DNA from: RZZS01 sp964498755
GTDB lineage: Bacteria > Pseudomonadota > Alphaproteobacteria > Micavibrionales > Micavibrionaceae
Direction: 5' to 3'
Length of the DNA stretch: 50,906 bases
NCBI GenBank assembly: GCA_964498755.1
Contig: CAZCIB010000014.1
Span: 1-50,906, forward strand
The notes under the pieces were generated by a model. That model had not been told where the DNA came from. It searched no databases and saw nothing but the letters and a program-made list of their open reading frames with translations. Below are positions 1 through 7,312 of the stretch, piece after piece; position 1 is the first letter of the stretch; every line of letters begins with the position of its first letter. The position numbers and the translations under genes are program-made.

Positions 1-321
1 TATGGACAGAATCGCAAATCTGCGCTCATATGTCAGGGGGTTTTTAGAGGCGCCCGATAGAGGAATGAATAATTATTGCGCCACTCGCTAAGGCTTTTAT
101 GCGTTTGCGCGCAGCGCATTTTTAAAACTACAGAGAAGAGGAGCATAAGGAGTTTTGTAGCGGCCGCGCTGTTCTCCTCGCCCTCCTTTTCTCTGTAGTT
201 TGAAGATTTTCAGGAAAGAAAATCAGGGTGAAGGCGGACAATTATTTATGCAAGGAACTATACGAGATGATCTTGAGCGTGTTTCAAGTAGCTTCTTGTA
301 ACTCGTATCTCGAACTCGTAA
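1..321. other. Non-coding stretch downstream of ydbL
   Basis: I find no credible coding region here on either strand. The stretch holds a palindromic repeat at 125-201 and a degenerate 7-base repeat tract at 300-323, described separately. Nothing else is recognisable. It begins at the window edge, so a gene to the left may end just outside. Confidence 0.6.
125..201. repeat. Palindromic intergenic repeat
   Basis: Two 19-base arms (125-143 and 183-201) are inverted copies with 18 of 19 positions matching. The core arm sequence is AAACTACAGAGAA. The 39-base centre is GC-rich and contains a second, shorter inverted match (GGAG/CTCC). No T-run follows either arm, so a mobile-type palindrome fits better than a terminator. 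I see no second copy in the window. Confidence 0.7.
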
Positions 322-323
322 CT
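300..323. repeat. Degenerate 7-base tandem repeat at ydbL end
   Basis: The unit ACTCGTA occurs at 301-307 and 314-320, with a 6-base variant between them and a partial unit after. It resembles the ACTCGCA units at 15533-15553 and 20643-20663. The ydbL stop codon (complement of 322-324) lies on the tract edge, as at several other gene ends in this window. Confidence 0.6.
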
Positions 324-663
324 ATTTTTGGATCCACGCGCCGTCCGGCGTCATAACGTACTGGCCCTCGGGCGTTTTGCTGATGAGCGTCTTGCCTGCG
401 AGTTTCTGGACTTCGGTAATTGCAAGGCTGCGTTTTTGCGCAATTTCCCTGTAGCTTTCGAGGCGGCCTTCGTTAACCGTGCTAACGAGAGCCTGCTCTT
501 CCGTATCGCCGGGCGCATTGACAATGCCGACAAGACCATCCGGTCGCTCGCCGATGATGCCTTGTTGTTTGGCCTGATAGAGATCAATTTGAGACGCAAT
601 GGCTTGAGTCGGCGTGGAGCCGAACATCAATACCGTTGCCAAAACAATATGAACAAGTGTCAT
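322..663 (-). CDS. ydbL: YdbL family (DUF1318) periplasmic protein
   Basis: A 113-residue exported protein. Residues 1-23 form a signal peptide ending in an Ala-rich cleavage region. The mature part carries the DUF1318 pattern: a Q-x-D-x-x-x-A-K-x-x-G start, then GERPDGLVGIV, then an acidic helix and an NEGRLESYREIAQ segment. In E. coli, YdbL is encoded with YdbH and YnbE and is thought to modulate the YdbH-YnbE bridge that moves phospholipid to the outer membrane. Here it follows ynbE by 38 bases on the same strand, so the two are probably co-transcribed. The stop codon lies in a 7-base repeat tract. The family call is firm; the function here is by analogy. Confidence 0.9.
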   Translation of the reverse strand: MTLVHIVLATVLMFGSTPTQAIASQIDLYQAKQQGIIGERPDGLVGIVNAPGDTEEQALVSTVNEGRLESYREIAQKRSLAITEVQKLAGKTLISKTPEGQYVMTPDGAWIQK

Positions 664-701
664 TTTTAAATTCGCCCTGCTTTTTTATAACCACACTCTT
701 A

Positions 702-944
702 TCATTCAACGCCGTCAGGAGAAAGGCCGATTCCGAAAAGCTCCGGATTTTCGGCGAATTCTTCTTCCAGGTCGCGTTCGACGCGAATCCTGACTTCCTG
801 TTCGATCTTAACGTTCATATTAATCTGGATTGGTTCTCTGGGTGGTTCAACTCTTACAGTCGGCGTACACGCCGTTGCCCCCAACAGCATGCCTATGCCT
901 GCAAGCGTGACCATCAGTAGCCTTGTGTTGTATGCTCTGGTCAT
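702..944 (-). CDS. ynbE: YnbE-like outer membrane lipoprotein
   Basis: An 80-residue lipoprotein. A basic start (MTRAYNTR) and a hydrophobic stretch lead to a lipobox-like ATAC, making Cys26 the probable lipidation site. The mature part starts TPTVRVEPP, then has a short beta-prone PIQINMNVKIEQEVRIRV segment and an acidic tail. That pattern matches YnbE, which in E. coli oligomerises and contacts YdbH to form an inner-to-outer membrane lipid conduit. The tail is longer than in the shortest family members. ynbE would normally sit directly after ydbH; here an opposite-strand gene separates them, so it needs its own promoter in 945-1116. Confidence 0.85.
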   Translation of the reverse strand: MTRAYNTRLLMVTLAGIGMLLGATACTPTVRVEPPREPIQINMNVKIEQEVRIRVERDLEEEFAENPELFGIGLSPDGVE

Positions 945-1020
945 TTCTTTGCGCCAATTTATCTATGCATTCTATTCTATCTTAGCGTATATATCTTAAG
1001 GTTTGGTATTTGAATGGCGC

Positions 1021-1044
1021 ATTGCGCGTAAAATTTAGCGCAAT
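1021..1044. promoter_or_regulatory. Inverted repeat, possible operator
   Basis: Perfect 7-base arms ATTGCGC (1021-1027) and GCGCAAT (1038-1044) are separated by a 10-base AT-rich spacer. The site lies between the divergent starts of ynbE (944) and the unknown gene at 1117. The spacing would suit a dimeric regulator. No regulator is known, so this is a candidate only. Confidence 0.35.
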
Positions 1045-1116
1045 TTTGAAGGTTTTTCTTTGAAGTGATGTCGATCGTCATGTATATGACAAAAAAAGAG
1101 AGCTTGGGCGTAATTT

Positions 1117-1704
1117 ATGAATGATACTGGATCTGTATGTTTTCTTCGACATTGCGGTCATAACGCGCTCGCGCATGCTATAGGCAATAGCGAAGATATC
1201 ACTGTGATTGAGTTCTCAGAAAATAAAGGCCCGCGTGCGCAGATAGTTCGCTTTGTTCTTGAGATGGTTATGGGCGTTAAAGCGTTAGATGACGATGATC
1301 TTTATGAAGAATACAAGCGAGCAGAAGAGCTTTTAGGCACAGAGATCAAGCCTTTTGATGAATTTCAGGCTTCTGTCGAAAATGATTTAACGCACGAAGG
1401 GATTGTTCTGACAGGAGCTGGAAGTAAAGCGGACAATCCTTTTCCAGAAGATTTTGTAAACCTGATAAGCGAAGGCCGGATTAATGAGGCTGTGAACTGG
1501 TTTCTTGGCGCGGGTGAAGCAGTTAAGATCAAGCGATATAAAAATGGGGAGCTTATCTCCGAAGGAGACGACTCGGAGTTCATGGCGCCTTTTATTCGCG
1601 GAGAAATAGAGGCTTCAGAAATAAAAGGAGCGCTTCAACATCAGCGCAAAAGCCATGGATTGGCAAGTCAAGCCGTAATCCCTGAGAAAAAACCATCACT
1701 TTAA
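1117..1704 (+). CDS. Hypothetical protein, unknown family
   Basis: A 195-residue soluble protein that I do not recognise. There is no signal peptide or membrane segment. The first 30 residues contain a Cys/His-rich patch (CFLRHCGHNALAHA), which could bind a metal. Residues 55-110 are acidic and probably helical, and the C-terminus is basic and polar. Start codon ATG at 1117; no strong ribosome binding site is visible. It is transcribed against its neighbours and sits between ydbH and ynbE, which are adjacent in other bacteria. Its base composition looks more AT-rich than theirs. These facts suggest later insertion. Function unknown. Confidence 0.7.
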   Translation: MNDTGSVCFLRHCGHNALAHAIGNSEDITVIEFSENKGPRAQIVRFVLEMVMGVKALDDDDLYEEYKRAEELLGTEIKPFDEFQASVENDLTHEGIVLTGAGSKADNPFPEDFVNLISEGRINEAVNWFLGAGEAVKIKRYKNGELISEGDDSEFMAPFIRGEIEASEIKGALQHQRKSHGLASQAVIPEKKPSL

Positions 1705-1743
1705 ATGCATTGCCGTAAACAAGATCGTCGGCGTAAATAGTTA

Positions 1744-3738
1744 TCAGGGCGTGACCGTCAAAGTCCCTTGCCCGAACAGCGCCGGAACCGCGCCCTCCAT
1801 ATTTAAATTCAAATGGATCGGCCGGTCGCCGAACAGCGCGCGGTTAAAGCCTTTCGCATGGAGCCGCGCATCCATATCGCCATTGACCGCGCCGCTGAAA
1901 TCCAGCGTCAGCTCATCATATTCAAAACGCGTGACTGCGTCTCGCACGATTTGCATGCGCTGGTCCTGCCCTTCAAGAAAAGGCGGATAGTCGTCCGGAT
2001 TGTAGTGAATGACGCCGGGGCCCGAGTTTTCGAGCCTGCCGTCCGTGACGGAGAAATTATCCGGGTCGGTTGAAAACGTGGCATTGCCGCTCAGCTTTCC
2101 GGTTACTTTTAAATCCTCGACCTGTGACAACTCGACAAGTTGCGCCATGTCGAGTTCGGAAATCCGGAGCGTTACCGTGTCAGGCGCGCCCTGAACCGGG
2201 TCATATGTGACGGGCGCAAGGCTGACCGCGCCGCCTGCAAAGCCGCCACGAAACGTATGGAGTTTGATCTGGCCCTCAGGAGTCAGGCTAAACCGGGCGC
2301 GCCCGTTTGTAAGCGCAATCAGGCTTTCGATGCCGTCATAGGTTAACGTTTGCGGTTCCGCCGTGGCCAGCGGGTTCAGCGTTGCGAAAGACAACTCCCC
2401 GGACAGGCCTTTTACGGCAACCTGATCGGCGTTGATTCCTGCGCCGTTTATCTTGATGGATAGAGGTCCTTCGATTACGGGCGTATCGATTTGCAGGTCG
2501 CTGAAGAAATTCCCCTCCAGCGCAATCGTCCCGTCCGTGAACGACAGATTGGCGAGTAACTGCCCGGGTAAGAGCGCGTTGAGATTTTGCAGCGGCGTTT
2601 CTTCAAGCGACAGGCTCCCGCGCACGAATTTTTTACGCAGGTCTGTTTCTACAGCCGCCTCAAGCCTGAAATTCTCCGCGTTGTCTGATAACGCGATATC
2701 AAGCGGGTGATGCATGGCATGGCGGCTTTGATCGCTTAAATACGTGACGTCGAGTTTCAGAGGCGGAACCAGTGAGAGCGCAACCGCTTGCCCGGCCTTT
2801 TCGATCAATCCTGCGGCGGTCAGAAAACCGGGAAGGTCCTGCGGGTACAGCGTCCGGATATTTGCGGTTCCAAAAAAATTTGTTTCTCTCTGGCCAAAAT
2901 CAGCGTGCAGGCTCATGCCTTGCGTGCCCGCGGCCAGCGCGTCAAGAACGATGTTGTAATAATCGTTCTCGCCCTCGATCGCGGCCGTTACGTTCAGCAA
3001 GGGCAGGGGGCCAAAAGAGAGTTTTCCCGCCGTCAGCTGCCCGCCATAAACAAAGGGTTTGTCGAGAGACTCCTGTCCCATGCTGACCCAGCCGCCAAGG
3101 CGCGCGCCCGTCAGTCCGGCGTAATCGATCCGCCCTTTGAGGATTTCGGCGTCCAGCGACCACGCGCCGTCGGTTTGGAAAAGCCCGTTCCAGAGCGTGT
3201 TGATCTGCGCCTGTTTCTGATCTCCCGAAGTGCGGGCCTGCAGCTCGACATGCCCGTCCCTGGTAACGGCAGCCTCGCCATTCGTTTCAAAGCGCAAGAT
3301 GCCCTGCAGCGTATCGATGTCCAGAATGACGTCGTTCAGAAGAATGCGCTTCACCGGGACCTCGAACGGCTCAAACTCCGGCTCGCTCCAGCCTGCCAGC
3401 GCGAAGCTTCCGTCCGTGTTGAGAAGGGCGGTTAACGTCGCCCCTTCCAGCGTGAGCGTATTGAATTTGCCGGTTGATACGACGTCGGCGATTTTGAAAT
3501 TCACGGATATTTTATCAATGCCGCTGAAGCCGTCCGCATCCAGCGTAATGTCCTCAAACGTCACAGCGTCTCCGGCCACGCGGACGGCTTCTATTCTGAT
3601 GTTTTGAAAGCCAAGGCCTTTGAAAGCCGCGCTGATCTGAAACCGAAGAATTTCCGGGACGAATAGCGCCGCGGCGCTCGCGCCGATGACGGCGAGTATA
3701 ATAAAAACAGCGGCGCATATGGCGATCAGGCGTTTCAT
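1744..3738 (-). CDS. ydbH: YdbH family inner-membrane lipid transport protein
   Basis: A 664-residue protein of the YdbH (dicarboxylate transport/AsmA-like) family. It starts MKRLIAICAAV, with one membrane anchor at about residues 3-25; the rest is predicted periplasmic. The long body is a series of beta-strand repeats typical of bridge-like lipid transport proteins, ending in the conserved DMDARLHAKGFNRALFG and NLNMEGAVPALFGQGTLTV segments. In E. coli, YdbH spans the periplasm and joins YnbE to move phospholipid, redundantly with TamB and YhdP. An open frame extends 44 codons upstream, but those codons come from the repeat at 3759-3869, so I place the start at 3738. Confidence 0.88.
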   Translation of the reverse strand: MKRLIAICAAVFIILAVIGASAAALFVPEILRFQISAAFKGLGFQNIRIEAVRVAGDAVTFEDITLDADGFSGIDKISVNFKIADVVSTGKFNTLTLEGATLTALLNTDGSFALAGWSEPEFEPFEVPVKRILLNDVILDIDTLQGILRFETNGEAAVTRDGHVELQARTSGDQKQAQINTLWNGLFQTDGAWSLDAEILKGRIDYAGLTGARLGGWVSMGQESLDKPFVYGGQLTAGKLSFGPLPLLNVTAAIEGENDYYNIVLDALAAGTQGMSLHADFGQRETNFFGTANIRTLYPQDLPGFLTAAGLIEKAGQAVALSLVPPLKLDVTYLSDQSRHAMHHPLDIALSDNAENFRLEAAVETDLRKKFVRGSLSLEETPLQNLNALLPGQLLANLSFTDGTIALEGNFFSDLQIDTPVIEGPLSIKINGAGINADQVAVKGLSGELSFATLNPLATAEPQTLTYDGIESLIALTNGRARFSLTPEGQIKLHTFRGGFAGGAVSLAPVTYDPVQGAPDTVTLRISELDMAQLVELSQVEDLKVTGKLSGNATFSTDPDNFSVTDGRLENSGPGVIHYNPDDYPPFLEGQDQRMQIVRDAVTRFEYDELTLDFSGAVNGDMDARLHAKGFNRALFGDRPIHLNLNMEGAVPALFGQGTLTVTP

Positions 3739-3758
3739 AGTTCTCAAAGCTCGTAAAA

Positions 3759-3869
3759 TGTCATCCCGAGCGAAGCGCGCAAGCGCGTAGTCGAGGGATC
3801 TATTCCTTATCCATTTTACACAGATCCCTTCGCTTCGCCATGCTACGCATGTCGGCGTTCGGGATGACA
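3759..3869. repeat. Terminal-inverted-repeat element, copy 1
   Basis: A 111-base element between ydbH and valS bounded by TGTCATCCCGA and TCGGGATGACA. Inside are a second inverted pair (GGGATCT and AGATCCC) and CGAAGCG/CGCTTCG motifs, so most of it can fold as one long hairpin. A 109-base relative lies at 18748-18856 with the same ends and the same inner GATC motifs. It fits a small non-autonomous (MITE-like) or palindromic element. Confidence 0.85.
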
Positions 3870-3879
3870 AGGGAGGTTT

Positions 3880-6531
3880 TTAAGCCGCCTCTAACTGTTT
3901 CAGCGCGCTGCTAAGCTTATTGAGCGTGGCTTGCGTTTCCTCGAGGCGGCGGCGCTGTTCGGCGACGACGTCTTCAGGCGCCTTGGCGGTAAAGCTTTCA
4001 TTGGAGAGCTTGCTCTCCAGTTTTTTGACTTCGCCCTGAAGTTTCTCGATTTCCTTTTTCAAGCGCGCGCGCTCTTTATCAAGGTCGATGACGTCGGCCA
4101 CGGGCAGGATGATAAAGGCCTCATCCAGCACGGTCTGAACCGAGCCTTCAGGCGCGGAAGAGGCCTGCTCTATGGATTCGAGACGCGCCATATTTTCGAT
4201 TGTTTTTTTGTATTTTGAAAGCCTTGCTGCATTTTCTTCGTTTAAATCCTTAAGAACCGCGCGAATGCGCGCGCTGTTCGGAATATTCATATCGGCGCGT
4301 AAGGACCGGATTTCCGTGATCAGGCGGATAAGCCAGCCAATTTCCGTTTGTGCGGGTTCATTGACAAGCTCCGGCGCATATTCCGGCCATTCGGTTTTAA
4401 GCAGCGAGGTATCGCCGTTAGCAATCGTGGCGTACAGCTCTTCCGTGATGTAGGGCATGAACGGGTTTAAAAGGCTCAGGATTTGCGCAAGGGCCCAGCC
4501 CATCGTCTTGCGCGTTTCTATCGCGATCGGGTCTTCATCGGCGGCGTTGGTTAAAACGGGCTTGGTAAATTCGAGGTACCAGTCGCAAAACGCGCCCCAC
4601 GTGAAATGGTAGATCGCCTCGGCGGCGTCGTTAAAACGGTACTGGCTCAGAGCCGTTTCAATGGCTTCCTTTGTTTTGGCGGTTTCCGAAGCAATCCAAA
4701 GGTTTGGCGCGTATTGCGTAGATTCTACTTTAAAATCAGGATCGAAAATGCGCCGGTTCATTTCACAGTAACGCGCCGCATTCCAGAGTTTTGTGGCGAA
4801 GTTGCGATAGCCTTCGACGCGCTCTTCTGAGAGTTTGAGGTCGCGGCCCTGTACGGCCATGGCTGACAGCGTAAAGCGCAGGGAATCCGCGCCATAACGA
4901 TTGATCAGGTCGAGCGGATCAATGACGTTGCCCTTTGATTTGGACATTTTCTGGCCCTTGGAGTCGCGAACGAGGGCGTGAATATAAACTTCGCGGAAGG
5001 GGATGTCGCCCATGAAATGAATGCCGAACATCATCATCCGCGCTACCCAGAACGGGATGATGTCAAAGCCCGTGACCAGAACGTCGCCGGGATAGTATTT
5101 GTCGAGTTCGCGCGTTTTCTCCGGCCAGCCGAGCGTCGAGAATGGCCACAGAGCCGATGAAAACCACGTATCAAGCACGTCTTCATCGCGCGTAATTTCG
5201 ACGTCTTCGCCAAATTGCGCGCGCGCGGCGGCGTACGCTTCTTCTTCGCTCTCCTCAACGAAGATGCTCCCCTCAGGCCCGAACCATGCCGGGATCTGGT
5301 GCCCCCACCAGAGCTGCCGGGAAATACACCAGGGCTGGATATTGCGCATCCATTGCAAATACGTGTTTTCCCATTGCTTTGGAATGAAGACGGTCTTGCC
5401 GGTTTCAACCGCTTCGATTGCCGGTTTCGCGAGGGTCGCCGCATCCACGAACCACTGATCGGTCAGATACGGTTCAATGACGACGCCGGAACGGTCGCCG
5501 TAAGGCATGACAAGCGCATGATCCTCGATTGATACGAGATAGTCCTCTTCATCCAGCATTTTGACGATTTTCTTGCGCGCCTCGAACCGGTCCATGCCCT
5601 GAAATTCTTCCGGGGCGTTTTCGTTGATGCGGGCGTTGTCATCAAAAATATTGATCATCGGCAGGTCATGCCGCTTGCCGACTTCGAAGTCGTTGAAGTC
5701 ATGCGCGGGCGTGATCTTGACCGCGCCGCTGCCTTGCTCAGGGTCTGCGTGCTCGTCCGCGATAATTGGGATCAGGCGTCCTGTGAGCGGCAGCATCGCG
5801 TATTTGCCGATCAGGTCCTGATAACGCAGGTCTCCCGGGTGAACGGCCACAGCCGTATCGCCGAGCATGGTCTCAGGCCGCGTCGTCGCCACCGTGATCG
5901 AGCGCGCTTCCTCACCCTCAATGGGGTAGGCGATATGCCACATATGGCCCTTGACGTCGCGCTGCTCGACCTCCAGATCGGAAATTGCCGTATGCAGATG
6001 CGGGTCCCAGTTCACAAGCCGCTTGTCGCGGTAGATCAGACCTTCCTTGTAAAGCTGGACGAAGACCTTGCGCACGGCCAGCGACAGACCCTCATCCATG
6101 GTGAAGCGCTCGCGCGGCCAGTCAGGCGTCGCGCCGATGCGCCGGAGTTGCACCGTAATGGTATTGCCGGACTGCTCTTTCCATTCCCAGACTTTTTCAA
6201 GAAATTTCTCGCGCCCCAGATCGCGCCTGTGAACGCCCTCCTTTTCAAGGCGGCGTTCAACGACCATTTGCGTGGCGATCCCGGCGTGGTCCGTGCCCGG
6301 CTGCCAGAGCGCGTCGCGGCCTTTGCGGCGGTAATAGCGCGTCAGTACGTCCTGAAGCGTCGTATTAAGCGCATGGCCCATATGCAGGCTGCCCGTCACG
6401 TTCGGCGGCGGCATCATCACGGTAAACGGCGCCTGATTACTCTCCGGCGCGCAGGAAAACTGGCCGGAGCTTTCCCATTCCTTGTACTGTTTGTCTTCAA
6501 TAGCTTCGGGCTGAAACGTTTTTTCAAGCAT
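3880..6531 (-). CDS. valS: Valyl-tRNA synthetase
   Basis: An 883-residue class I aminoacyl-tRNA synthetase that charges tRNA-Val. The HIGH-type motif is in PPNVTGSLHMGHAL (about residues 42-55), and the KMSKS loop appears as GQKMSKSKGN (about residue 525). Between them lie the editing domain with TTRPETMLGDTAVAVHP and the LVTGFDIIPFWVARM segment. The anticodon-binding domain follows, and the last 70 residues form the coiled coil typical of ValRS (DKERARLKKEIEKLQGEVKK). The length is normal. It lies 82 bases downstream of popZ, an order common in alphaproteobacteria. Confidence 0.98.
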   Translation of the reverse strand: MLEKTFQPEAIEDKQYKEWESSGQFSCAPESNQAPFTVMMPPPNVTGSLHMGHALNTTLQDVLTRYYRRKGRDALWQPGTDHAGIATQMVVERRLEKEGVHRRDLGREKFLEKVWEWKEQSGNTITVQLRRIGATPDWPRERFTMDEGLSLAVRKVFVQLYKEGLIYRDKRLVNWDPHLHTAISDLEVEQRDVKGHMWHIAYPIEGEEARSITVATTRPETMLGDTAVAVHPGDLRYQDLIGKYAMLPLTGRLIPIIADEHADPEQGSGAVKITPAHDFNDFEVGKRHDLPMINIFDDNARINENAPEEFQGMDRFEARKKIVKMLDEEDYLVSIEDHALVMPYGDRSGVVIEPYLTDQWFVDAATLAKPAIEAVETGKTVFIPKQWENTYLQWMRNIQPWCISRQLWWGHQIPAWFGPEGSIFVEESEEEAYAAARAQFGEDVEITRDEDVLDTWFSSALWPFSTLGWPEKTRELDKYYPGDVLVTGFDIIPFWVARMMMFGIHFMGDIPFREVYIHALVRDSKGQKMSKSKGNVIDPLDLINRYGADSLRFTLSAMAVQGRDLKLSEERVEGYRNFATKLWNAARYCEMNRRIFDPDFKVESTQYAPNLWIASETAKTKEAIETALSQYRFNDAAEAIYHFTWGAFCDWYLEFTKPVLTNAADEDPIAIETRKTMGWALAQILSLLNPFMPYITEELYATIANGDTSLLKTEWPEYAPELVNEPAQTEIGWLIRLITEIRSLRADMNIPNSARIRAVLKDLNEENAARLSKYKKTIENMARLESIEQASSAPEGSVQTVLDEAFIILPVADVIDLDKERARLKKEIEKLQGEVKKLESKLSNESFTAKAPEDVVAEQRRRLEETQATLNKLSSALKQLEAA

Positions 6532-6613
6532 GACGTATGTTTTCGCTTTGCGGTTACTGACGCCCGTTTTTACCGCGAAGGAACGAAGATGCGAAGCGTT
6601 TTTTTAGATGAAT

Positions 6614-7225
6614 CTACTCGTCCAGAGCTTTTTGCGCGAGTTTTTCGAGCTCTTTCTGGACGAGGCGTTCGACGATGTCGGGAAGGTTATCGTCGATCCA
6701 TTCGCGCAGCATCGGCCGCAGCATCTCGCGGACAATGTCTTCCAGCGATCCGGCGGAGCCCGGACGCGTAACCATGACGTTCGCGGCGAGCTTGTCAAAG
6801 CCTTGCATGACGGCGTCCTTGGCGCCCTCGGTAAAGATCGATTCGTCGATTCCCTCATCCTCCGGCGCATCGATCAGGTCGACTTCCATACGTTTCGGAA
6901 TTTCCGGCGGCGGCGCTTCAGGCTCTTCTTCGGCGTCCTCCATCATTGCGGCGAAGTCTTCTTCTTCAATCTCTTCCTCAGGTTCTTCGTCAAGCCGTTC
7001 GGTTAACTCAATTGGCTGCTCTTCCGCCTCTTTCTCCGCCACCGGTTCAGGAGCAGGCTCTGGCTCTGGTTCTAGCTCAGACTCAGGCTCAGGCTCAGGC
7101 TCAGGCGGTTCTTCCGCCTCAGCCTCCTTGATCTCCGGCTCTTCATCGTCGTCGGAAATAATCTGGCGAATCGAGGCGAGGATTTCCTCGATCGTCGGTT
7201 CCTGTTCGTTTTCTTTATCGGACAT
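6614..7225 (-). CDS. popZ: Polar organising protein PopZ (DUF2497)
   Basis: A 203-residue protein. The first 24 residues hold the conserved helix EPTIEEILASIRQIISDDDE, which recruits client proteins. Residues 30-110 are a disordered Pro/Glu/Asp-rich linker with runs of EP repeats. Residues 150-203 are the oligomerisation region (LEDIVREMLRPMLREWIDDNLP). In Caulobacter, PopZ forms a polar matrix that anchors the chromosome origin through ParB and collects signalling proteins. The linker is encoded partly by a 6-base tandem repeat (unit GGCTCA) near 7078-7110, which could change length by slippage. The valS-popZ-tolC order supports the call. Confidence 0.95.
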   Translation of the reverse strand: MSDKENEQEPTIEEILASIRQIISDDDEEPEIKEAEAEEPPEPEPEPESELEPEPEPAPEPVAEKEAEEQPIELTERLDEEPEEEIEEEDFAAMMEDAEEEPEAPPPEIPKRMEVDLIDAPEDEGIDESIFTEGAKDAVMQGFDKLAANVMVTRPGSAGSLEDIVREMLRPMLREWIDDNLPDIVERLVQKELEKLAQKALDE

Positions 7226-7312
7226 CTTTACCAGGGGCCTGCCGGAGTGTTCGTTAGTATTTTGAAATATTTTCCATTTCTCGTACCAGTTTCATACAAT
7301 GAAAACGGCTTG

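Noticed and set aside
3739..3870. N-terminal extension of ydbH
   Set aside because: The 44 codons come from the inverted-repeat element at 3759-3869, and the membrane anchor begins directly at the later ATG.
5668..6771. 367-codon open frame on the plus strand across valS
   Set aside because: It is antisense to a certain gene, Arg/Ala-rich and without motifs; a shadow of GC-rich codon use.
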